Source: Rhodanobacter sp. MP7CTX1 (lineage in GTDB: Bacteria > Pseudomonadota > Gammaproteobacteria > Xanthomonadales > Rhodanobacteraceae). From it: DNA of 64,000 nt. The stretch is from the NCBI RefSeq assembly GCF_014205795.1, contig NZ_JACHCN010000005.1, positions 62,001 through 126,000 on the forward strand. The letters are read 5' to 3'. Made by a program: the position numbers and the translations under genes. The notes under the pieces are model-generated. The model made no database searches. It was not told the DNA's origin and saw nothing but the letters and a program-made list of their open reading frames with translations. Within the stretch, counting starts at the first letter, position 1. Every line of letters starts with the position of its first letter. Of this stretch, positions 58,601-64,000 are shown piece by piece.

Positions 58601-59304
58601 CAGGCTCGGCAGAGGAGGCGCTGGAGAAAACGGCGGACACCCACTACGACTGCATCGTGCTCGACCTGGGTTTGCCGGGCATGTCCGGACTGGAACTGCT
58701 TGAGCAATTGTCCAAGGCTCCCGGCGGCGTGCCGCCGGTAGTGGTGTACTCCGGGCGCGACCTGAGCCGCGAGGAGAACCTATTGCTGCGCCAGTACACC
58801 GATTCCATCGTGGTCAAGGGCGCACGTTCGCCGGAGCGCCTGCTCGACGAGGTCAGCCTGTTCCTGCACAGCGTCCAGCATGCGCGGCGGCGTTCTGTGG
58901 GCGGCGGCGCCACGCACTCTGCGAGCGAACTGGCTGGCCGCAAGGTATTGCTGGTGGACGACGACATGCGCAATCTGTTTGCACTGTCCAAGGTGCTGCG
59001 CAGTTGGGGATTGGTGGTGAGCGTGGCACAGGATGGCCAGAAGGCGCTGAAGGTGCTGGCAGATGACGGCACGGCGGAGCTGGTGTTGATGGACATCATG
59101 ATGCCGGTGATGGACGGCTACGAGACCATCCGCGCGATCCGCGCACAGCCACAGTTCGTTACGCTTCCGATCATTGCGCTGACCGCCAAGGCAATGCGCG
59201 GCGATCGCGAGAAATGCCTGGAAGTAGGTGCCAGCGATTACTTGTCCAAACCCATCGATATCGACAAGCTGTCGTCGATGATCCGGGTCTGGCTGCAGCG
59301 CTGA
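55660..59304 (+). CDS. Hybrid histidine kinase with CHASE3-like sensor, HAMP, GAF and three receivers
   Basis: A 1214-residue membrane kinase. The first helix is about 25-42. A periplasmic four-helix CHASE3-type sensor (RQAYQTSVISVRGYVLSPGPAEL), a second helix (about 210-228) and HAMP (about 230-285) follow, then a GAF domain (about 305-450), a long coiled coil (about 450-550), HisKA with His561 (NMSHELRTPLNSL) and HATPase. Three C-terminal receivers have phospho-acceptors Asp880, Asp1002 and Asp1145. The start is ATG 55660 or 55666. It is the first gene of a cheR-cheB-GGDEF operon, a layout known in other bacteria, yet the input signal is unknown. Confidence 0.93.
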   Translation: MSMPKTQAMKQHSWLANLPGRYKILMAICPLLALVLLASLGTFNALRLQQQTSRWVQHTYQVLLTIDEARQAYQTSVISVRGYVLSPGPAELTAFENGKQQFAQTTDRLRTLTLDNPLQQVRIDRLLALVTQWEKEIGAGVITPLGGQPQTDPAQALAQRIRIRDDYLAHSASRAPDINAVLAQMTDTEQSLLTTRNHVMDSTLRALRIGNAIAALAALLFGMYAIRMTRRLVTSPLRQITDLMNRVAASDTSVVVTRLGRRDEIGEIARGLQVFKQMVMDTQDQTWLKTQVATVSHRLQQATTHREFGQWLVGELVPLFKGGVGLFYSYDDTRLRLDLLGSYGLRLDNRSTDYYMPGEGLVGQCATDRKPIFLDNLPENYVHIDSGSGEAAPRSIAILPVLYRGCLIGVLELAGFSALTPLQLLLLDELLPIVALTLENLNRAIDTQDLLERTKEQADELRVSELVMRQQKEVLRDNNDTLQAKTAELEEQSEQLIASEEELRVQAEELLASNEELREKTDTLNRQKHVLEDLQRDTADKADELARASQYKSDFLANMSHELRTPLNSLLILSRSLADNDSGNLDEEQIESARIINDAGTSLLHLINDILDLSKIEAGKMELLIDELPLADLQRRLQRTFSHVAEKKGLGFMVEIEPGLPTILRTDSAKLEQIANNLLSNAFKFTAQGAVAVRIGRPGNDVLIPATLTDRPLIAMTVSDTGIGIPADKFRNIFNAFEQVDAGTSRQFGGTGLGLAISRRMSMLLGGDIVLHSESGRGSSFSVLLPETPPAERAESAPRAETPAPARPLSAHLLPDAIDDDRRSLQPGQITILVIEDDPPFARILIDMIHRKGYRALAANNGESGLQLAREHHPTGILLDVMLPTMDGWTVMEKLKADAATRAIPVHFISATDDATRGLEQGAVGFLTKPVSRESISTAFERLLHFAEGHQRHLLIVDDEADSRTAVRTMLRADNVLIDEAGSAEEALEKTADTHYDCIVLDLGLPGMSGLELLEQLSKAPGGVPPVVVYSGRDLSREENLLLRQYTDSIVVKGARSPERLLDEVSLFLHSVQHARRRSVGGGATHSASELAGRKVLLVDDDMRNLFALSKVLRSWGLVVSVAQDGQKALKVLADDGTAELVLMDIMMPVMDGYETIRAIRAQPQFVTLPIIALTAKAMRGDREKCLEVGASDYLSKPIDIDKLSSMIRVWLQR

Positions 59305-59309
59305 TAGCC

Positions 59310-60179
59310 ATGTCGACTCCACCGCCAGACACCGAACTGGAACAGCTTGAGCTGGACCTGTTCGTGGAGGCGCTCAAACGCCGGCACGGCCATGACTTCA
59401 GCCAGTACGCGCGGGCTTCGCTGATGCGACGTGTGCGCCAGCTGGTGCATGATCATCATTGCAGCAGCATCAGCGCCCTCACGGCGCAGCTGCTGCACGA
59501 GCCGGATTTTGTGATCCAGGTGGTGCAAGGACTGTCGGTACCGGTCTCGGAAATGTTTCGCGATCCGGCAGTGTTCCGCGCGCTGCGCGAACAGGTGCTA
59601 CCGATACTGGCCTCTTATCCACAGATCAACATTTGGCAGGCGGGCTGCGCGCACGGCCAGGAAGCCTATTCGCTGGCGATTCTGCTGGAAGAGGAAGGCC
59701 TGTACGAACGCAGCCACATCTTCGCCACCGACTTCAATCCCGATGCCCTGCAGCGTGCGCGCGAAGGCATCTACCCAGCAAAGGATGCGCAGCAGTGGTC
59801 ACGCAATTATCTGGAAGCCGGCGGCAGCCTGTCGCTGGCCAGCTACTACAGCGCCCGCTACGATTTCATCAGGCTGCACGAACGACTGCGCCGCAACATC
59901 ACGTTCGCCAATCACAATCTCGTGGTCGACAAGGTGTTCTGCGAAGCGCATCTGGTGCTGTGCCGCAACGTGCTGATCTACTTTTCGAACCCGCTGCAGA
60001 ACCGCACGCTGACGCTGTTCCGCGACAGCCTGGTGCGCGGCGGCCACCTCTGTCTGGGATTGCGCGAAACACTGGATTTCGCTCCGGTCGCGGTCGATTT
60101 CACTGCCGTCGATCCCAAACTGCGGTTGTACCGGCGATCCAGCCAACCAACATCGGGAAACCGCGATGAATCGCCCTGA
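59310..60179 (+). CDS. CheR-type protein methyltransferase
   Basis: A 289-residue stand-alone CheR. The N-terminal helical domain HGHDFSQYARASLMRRVRQLVHDH precedes the SAM-binding domain with IWQAGCAHGQEAYSLAILLEEEG, a variant of the usual GCSTGEEPYS. VFCEAHLVLCRNVLIYFSNPLQNRTL and GHLCLGLRETLDF complete the catalytic region. It has no C-terminal TPR. The start ATG 59310 is 5 bp after the kinase stop. No chemoreceptor, CheA or CheW is in the window, so a non-chemotactic methylation role within this operon is likely. Confidence 0.9.
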   Translation: MSTPPPDTELEQLELDLFVEALKRRHGHDFSQYARASLMRRVRQLVHDHHCSSISALTAQLLHEPDFVIQVVQGLSVPVSEMFRDPAVFRALREQVLPILASYPQINIWQAGCAHGQEAYSLAILLEEEGLYERSHIFATDFNPDALQRAREGIYPAKDAQQWSRNYLEAGGSLSLASYYSARYDFIRLHERLRRNITFANHNLVVDKVFCEAHLVLCRNVLIYFSNPLQNRTLTLFRDSLVRGGHLCLGLRETLDFAPVAVDFTAVDPKLRLYRRSSQPTSGNRDESP

Positions 60180-60732
60180 AGCGATCGCGATCGGCTGTTC
60201 GATGGGCGGCTTCGACGCGCTCAAGATCTTGCTTGCCGCACTCGACCCGCGCTTGCCGCAAGTGGTGCTGGTGTGCTGCCACACCGCCGGCAATGTCGAA
60301 GCCATGTGCGAGTTGCTCGCCAGCCATTCGACATTGCCAGTCGTCGAAGCGCGTGAGCGTGGACCGGCCAGCGGCAACACCGTACATGTGGCTCCCGGTG
60401 GGTACCATCTACTGCTGGAACACGATCGACACTTTGCATTGTCGGTGGACGAAAGGGTGTGCTTTTCGCGGCCATCCATCGACGTGCTGTTCGAGTCTGC
60501 GGCGGACGTCTATCACGCGGCATTGATCGGCGTGGTGTTAACTGGTGCAAACCGCGATGGTGCCGATGGCCTGGTGCAGATCCGTTCCCGCGGCGGCATC
60601 GCCGTGATACAGACACCCACCAGCGCCAAAGCAGCGGCGATGCCGCAGGCGGCGCTGGATACCGCCGGCACCGACTACTGTCTGCCGCTGGAGGAGATCG
60701 CTCCATTGCTCAACCGTCTCTGCCTGACATGA
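60166..60732 (+). CDS. CheB-type methylesterase domain protein
   Basis: A 188-residue protein containing only the CheB catalytic domain, with no receiver. The triad positions read GCSMGG (Ser12, canonical GASTGG), VCCHTAGN (His, canonical VQHM) and GANRDGADG (Asp, canonical GMGxDG), so the residues are kept but the context is unusual. The last TGA overlaps the start of the GGDEF gene (ATGA). The 5' end overlaps cheR by 14 bp. It probably acts as the counterpart of the adjacent CheR; the activity is inferred. Confidence 0.88.
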   Translation: MNRPEAIAIGCSMGGFDALKILLAALDPRLPQVVLVCCHTAGNVEAMCELLASHSTLPVVEARERGPASGNTVHVAPGGYHLLLEHDRHFALSVDERVCFSRPSIDVLFESAADVYHAALIGVVLTGANRDGADGLVQIRSRGGIAVIQTPTSAKAAAMPQAALDTAGTDYCLPLEEIAPLLNRLCLT

Positions 60733-61730
60733 ACGCGATGCTCCCTAAAATCCTGGTCGTTGACGATACTTCCGCCAACCTGGTTGCGATGCGCCGGCTG
60801 CTCGTGAACTGCGGCGCGCAGCTCTTTGAGGCAACCAGCGGCAACCAGGCATTGGCGCTGTGCCTGGATCATCAGTTCGCGCTGATCCTGCTCGACGTCA
60901 ACATGCCTGACATGGATGGCTTTGAGGTAGCCGCTCTGCTTGGAGAAACCGAGCAGCTGCGTGAGACGCCGATCATCTTCGTCACCGCCGCCTATGCCGA
61001 TGATCTGAACAAGCTCAAGGGCTATCGCTCGGGCGCAGTGGATTACATCGCCAAACCAATCAACGATGTGATCCTGCAGTCGAAGGTACGCGTGTTTCTT
61101 GAGTTGCATGCGGCCCGTGCCGAACTGCAACAGGCAATGGCCGCGCTGTCGGAGCGCAATCGGCAACTTACCGTTGAAATCGCCGAACGCGAGCGTGTCG
61201 AGGCACTGGTACGCCATCAGGCCAGTCACGACACGCTGACCGGCCTGCCCAATCGCATGCTGTTTCGTGATCGCCTGTACGGTGCGATCCAGCGTGCGCA
61301 TCGCCATCACGGACTGTTCGCACTCGCCTGCATCGACATTGACGGCTTCAAGAATGTCAACGATACCCATGGCCATGCCGCCGGCGACGCCCTGCTGCAA
61401 CAGATTGCTGCACGCCTGTCGGCGCAGCTTCGCGGCAACGACACTGTAGCGCGACTGGGTGGTGACGAGTTCGCGCTGATCCTGGAAGAAATAAACGATC
61501 AGCCGCTGGCGTTGCAGCTCTGCCAGAAGTTGTGCGCGCTGCTTGGCGAGCCCTACTCGCTGGTCGTCAACGGCTGTTCCATCGAAGTTCGCATTGGCGC
61601 CAGCATCGGCGTCGCGCCGTACGTGCCCAGCGATCGCCCTGACGTCGAAGAGCTACTGATCCACGCCGCTGACCGCGCCATGTACGAAGCCAAGCGCAGC
61701 GGCAAGAATTGTTGCGTGCTGGCAAGCTGA
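60729..61730 (+). CDS. Receiver-GGDEF diguanylate cyclase
   Basis: A 333-residue response regulator making c-di-GMP. The receiver (1-125) has VVDDTSAN and phospho-acceptor Asp56 (LILLDVNMPDMDGF), with Lys in YIAKPIN. A short coiled linker (ALSERNRQLTVEIAERERVEAL) leads to the GGDEF domain: HDTLTGLPNRMLFRDRL, DIDGFKNVND and an intact GGDEF at residues 244-248. An RxxD inhibitory site (RGND, 235-238) sits five residues before GGDEF, predicting product feedback. It is the terminal output of the hybrid kinase-CheR-CheB operon. The start ATG overlaps the cheB stop. Confidence 0.95.
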   Translation: MNAMLPKILVVDDTSANLVAMRRLLVNCGAQLFEATSGNQALALCLDHQFALILLDVNMPDMDGFEVAALLGETEQLRETPIIFVTAAYADDLNKLKGYRSGAVDYIAKPINDVILQSKVRVFLELHAARAELQQAMAALSERNRQLTVEIAERERVEALVRHQASHDTLTGLPNRMLFRDRLYGAIQRAHRHHGLFALACIDIDGFKNVNDTHGHAAGDALLQQIAARLSAQLRGNDTVARLGGDEFALILEEINDQPLALQLCQKLCALLGEPYSLVVNGCSIEVRIGASIGVAPYVPSDRPDVEELLIHAADRAMYEAKRSGKNCCVLAS

Positions 61731-61770
61731 GCCCGCGCTCCACAGAGCGCGACTGCTGTTGCTCAGGCTT
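61724..61770. terminator. Hairpin between convergent GGDEF and DUF4442 genes
   Basis: Outer arms AAGCTGAGC / GCTCAGGCTT and inner arms CGCGCTC / GAGCGCG form a compound hairpin that spans both stop codons. No T-tract follows; function as a bidirectional terminator is only plausible. Confidence 0.35.
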
Positions 61771-62236
61771 GCTTGCGCAGTGACACCCACATCGCGATAC
61801 GTGCACGGAAAACCGCTTTCCCCGCCGAATCGGTGACCAGCACCACCACCGGCCATTCGTGCCCCGTGTCCGACGCCACCACGGGCGCGTCGGGCGTGGC
61901 TACCGCATGCATGCTGCCTGTCGCCTTGCTCAGGTATTCGACGATCATGCCCTTGGGAATCCAGCGCATGTCTGCCGGCAGAGTTGCCTCCGCCATCACA
62001 CCCGCACTGAGTTCGGCAAGATTGCACAACGCGATGGCATGCACGGTGCCTATATGGTTGTGCACGCGCCGACGATCGCGCATGCGAACCTCGCAGCGCC
62101 CCGGTTCCAGCGCCACGAAACGTGGCGCGATGGTGGCGAAATACGGCGCCCTGAAGCAAACCGCGCGCGAGAACAGCCCGTGACCGCCTGGCCAGCGCGT
62201 GATGCGCCGATACATCGACAGCAACGGCGCACTCAC
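61763..62236 (-). CDS. DUF4442 hotdog-fold thioesterase-like protein
   Basis: A 157-residue hotdog-fold protein. Its features are the basic N-terminus MSAPLLSMYRRITRWPGG, the central HNHIGTVHAIALCNLAELSAGVMAEATLP (the hotdog helix with HxxGTVHA in place of the usual N-x-x-G-T-x-F/H) and the strand WPVVVLVTDSAGKAVFRARIAMWVS. The start chosen is GTG 62236 with AGGGAT 7 nt upstream; an upstream ATG at 62281 is in frame. The family resembles PaaI-type acyl-CoA thioesterases. It is next to fadE, in the same orientation, which would fit acyl-CoA handling. The substrate is unknown. Confidence 0.72.
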   Translation of the reverse strand: MSAPLLSMYRRITRWPGGHGLFSRAVCFRAPYFATIAPRFVALEPGRCEVRMRDRRRVHNHIGTVHAIALCNLAELSAGVMAEATLPADMRWIPKGMIVEYLSKATGSMHAVATPDAPVVASDTGHEWPVVVLVTDSAGKAVFRARIAMWVSLRKQA

Positions 62237-62294
62237 CGGGTATCCCTGAGCGTGCCGCGCCTGCCGCCTTCCTGATGGCATCCGATGAAACGCA

Positions 62295-64000
62295 TTACGC
62301 CGCGTCAGCCAGTTTCTTCAGATCGGCACGCGTCACCGCCGAACGCAGTTCATCCGGCTCGAAATCATCCACCGAGATGAACTCGAACACGCCCTCGCGC
62401 ACGCGTTTGAGCAGCGCCGCTTCGATAGCGTTGATCACGCCGGCCTGCTCCGCCTCGGCCAGCTGATCCATGTAATCGTGTGACTTGAACTGGCCGCTCT
62501 TCTGCGCCTTCGCAAACTTGCGGTCGACCGGTTCGGCGAGGATCACCTCGGGCAACAGCGCATGCATGCGGCCCATCGTGTTATTCGCCGTCGGTGTCAG
62601 GTACACCCATTCCAGCAAGCGATCGCGCGCTTCGCTGGGTGCCGTGATCAAGGCAGCCACGCGGCGGCCCAGACGATCGGATGGCGGCACTTCCCGACGA
62701 CCAAACGGAAACACCAGGATGCGCAGCAACCACGACACTGGGCGCACCGGGAAATTGCGGATCGCACCATCCAGCGCCATCTGCATATTCCACACGCACT
62801 GATGGAACGCCCATGCCAGCAGCGGGCGATCCGCTTCCGGTCGGCCGGTGTCCTCGTAGCGTTTGAGCATCGCGCTGGCGATATACAGATAGCTCAGCAC
62901 GTCACCGAGACGGGCGGACAGCTTCTCCTTGAACTTCAGCTTGCCGCCGAGCACACCCATGAATACGTCCGAACACAGCGCCAGCGCGGCAGAGTAGCGA
63001 TCGAGCTTGCGGTAATAGCGACGGGTATAGGCATCCCCTGCACTCTCGCCGATATGCGAACCGGTGAGGCCGAGTACGAAGCTGCGCACGGCATTCGAAA
63101 TACCGAAGCCCAGATGGCCAAACAGCAGACGATCGAAGGTGCGCAACTGCTCGCGGCGATCGACGATCGCCAGCGACTGCATTTCCTTCAACACGTACGG
63201 ATGGCAGCGGATGGCGCCCTGACCGAAGATCATCAGGCTGCGCGTCATGATGTTCGCGCCCTCCACGGTGATGGCGATCGGCACGCCTTGCCACGCACGG
63301 CCGGCATAGTTTTTCGGACCGAGCTGCACGGCCTTGCCACCCAGCACGTCCATCGCGTCGCCGGCAATCTGCCGGCCCCATTCGGTGGCGTGGTATTTCG
63401 CGATCGCCGACGGTACCGCCGGCTTTTCGCCGCGATCCACGGCCGCTGCCGTGGCACGTGACAGCGCCGCGGTTGCGTAGGTCAGTCCACCGATACGTGC
63501 CAGCGCCTCTTCGACGCCTTCGAAGCGGGCGATCGCGAGACCAAATTGCTTGCGCATACGCGCATACGATCCGACGGACGCGACGGCCGCACGCACGCCA
63601 CCCGTGGCGCTCGATGGCAGCGAAATCGCACGGCCCACCGATAGACACTCGACCAGCATGCGCCAGCCGTGGCCGGCCATATGCGGACCGCCGATCAAGG
63701 TGGACAGCGGCACGAACATGTCCTTGCCGTGGACCGGGCCATTCTGGAACGGCACGTTCAACGGGAAGTGCCGGCGACCGATCTGCAGCCCCGGAGTTGA
63801 TCGCGGCAGCAGTGCCAGGGTGATGCCGAGGTCTTCTTTTTCACCCAGCAAATGCTCGGGGTCGTACATGCGGAACGCCAGACCAATCACCGTGGCGATC
63901 GGTGCCAGTGTGATGTACCGCTTGTCGAACGTAAGCTTGATGCCCACGGTTTCCACGCCATCGACAGTTTGCTTGCACACAATGCCGAAGTCGGGAATCG
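62295..64000 (-). CDS. fadE: Acyl-CoA dehydrogenase FadE, long form (partial, 5' end outside window)
   Basis: Catalyses the first oxidation step of fatty-acid beta-oxidation in E. coli-type FadE enzymes. The visible 568 codons hold the middle and C-terminal parts. These include the FAD/substrate segment YITLAPIATVIGLAFRMYDP, GRAISLPSSATGGVRAAVAS, SYARMRKQFGLAIARFEGVEEALARI, GDAMDVLGGKAVQLGPKNY (catalytic-domain region) and ITVEGANIMTRSLMIFGQGAIRCHPY. A long C-terminal extension (about 330 residues, up to KLADAA) is the mark of the ~800-residue FadE type. The gene enters from the right edge, so the start is not seen. DUF4442 follows 58 bp downstream. Confidence 0.94.
   Translation of the reverse strand, partial: IPDFGIVCKQTVDGVETVGIKLTFDKRYITLAPIATVIGLAFRMYDPEHLLGEKEDLGITLALLPRSTPGLQIGRRHFPLNVPFQNGPVHGKDMFVPLSTLIGGPHMAGHGWRMLVECLSVGRAISLPSSATGGVRAAVASVGSYARMRKQFGLAIARFEGVEEALARIGGLTYATAALSRATAAAVDRGEKPAVPSAIAKYHATEWGRQIAGDAMDVLGGKAVQLGPKNYAGRAWQGVPIAITVEGANIMTRSLMIFGQGAIRCHPYVLKEMQSLAIVDRREQLRTFDRLLFGHLGFGISNAVRSFVLGLTGSHIGESAGDAYTRRYYRKLDRYSAALALCSDVFMGVLGGKLKFKEKLSARLGDVLSYLYIASAMLKRYEDTGRPEADRPLLAWAFHQCVWNMQMALDGAIRNFPVRPVSWLLRILVFPFGRREVPPSDRLGRRVAALITAPSEARDRLLEWVYLTPTANNTMGRMHALLPEVILAEPVDRKFAKAQKSGQFKSHDYMDQLAEAEQAGVINAIEAALLKRVREGVFEFISVDDFEPDELRSAVTRADLKKLADAA

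Overview
The window is a gene-dense, high-GC chromosomal segment with the gene content and gene order of a gammaproteobacterium of the order Xanthomonadales (Rhodanobacter/Dyella-like). That placement is inference. It rests on an O-succinylhomoserine-type metX-metB-hom cluster, the lptF/lptG-pepA-holC and xerD-dsbC neighbourhoods, and several families of intergenic palindromic (REP-type) repeats. No tRNA, rRNA, CRISPR array, transposase or prophage gene was seen.

Layout. 1-2.2 kb: glyA, a small glutamine-amidotransferase-like gene and nrdR (cut by the window edge) form one operon on the minus strand. 2.7-5.3 kb: ettA and pyrF. 5.3-11.2 kb: mostly membrane and cell-surface genes (BssS-like protein, acyltransferase 3, DUF427, def, DUF2127, EamA transporter, glycosyltransferase, orphan membrane protein). 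11.3-17.3 kb: purL, dsbC and xerD on the minus strand. 17.4-21.1 kb: RDD protein, methyltransferase, PHB depolymerase and threonine aldolase. 21.2-25.6 kb: lptG/lptF diverging from pepA and holC. 25.7-29.3 kb: a large beta-propeller hybrid kinase. 29.7-31.5 kb: a YceI-cytochrome b561-YceI operon. 31.6-36.2 kb: glutaredoxin-like protein, sdaA, an amino-acid permease and a double CDGSH protein.

36.4-42.1 kb is a sulfur amino-acid block. metX-metB-hom lies behind a SAM-I (S-box) riboswitch with a readable Shine-Dalgarno-sequestering platform and, further upstream, a met-box-like triple repeat. A cysteine synthase family gene diverges from it, followed by a PF10014-type dioxygenase. This is the best-supported regulatory discovery in the window.

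42.3-49.4 kb: RcnB-like protein, DUF1304, an M24 peptidase, a giant CheB-CheR-PAS-HWE kinase fusion with its own receiver protein, and a fatty-acid desaturase. 49.7-54.3 kb: a second-type EF-G and RF3, separated by a small, compositionally different orphan gene. 54.6-61.7 kb: a CPBP protease, then a compact signalling operon (hybrid kinase with three receivers, CheR, CheB, receiver-GGDEF). 61.8-64 kb: a DUF4442 protein and the C-terminal part of a long FadE. The window therefore combines conserved housekeeping genes with an unusually rich set of non-chemotactic Che-type and hybrid-kinase modules.
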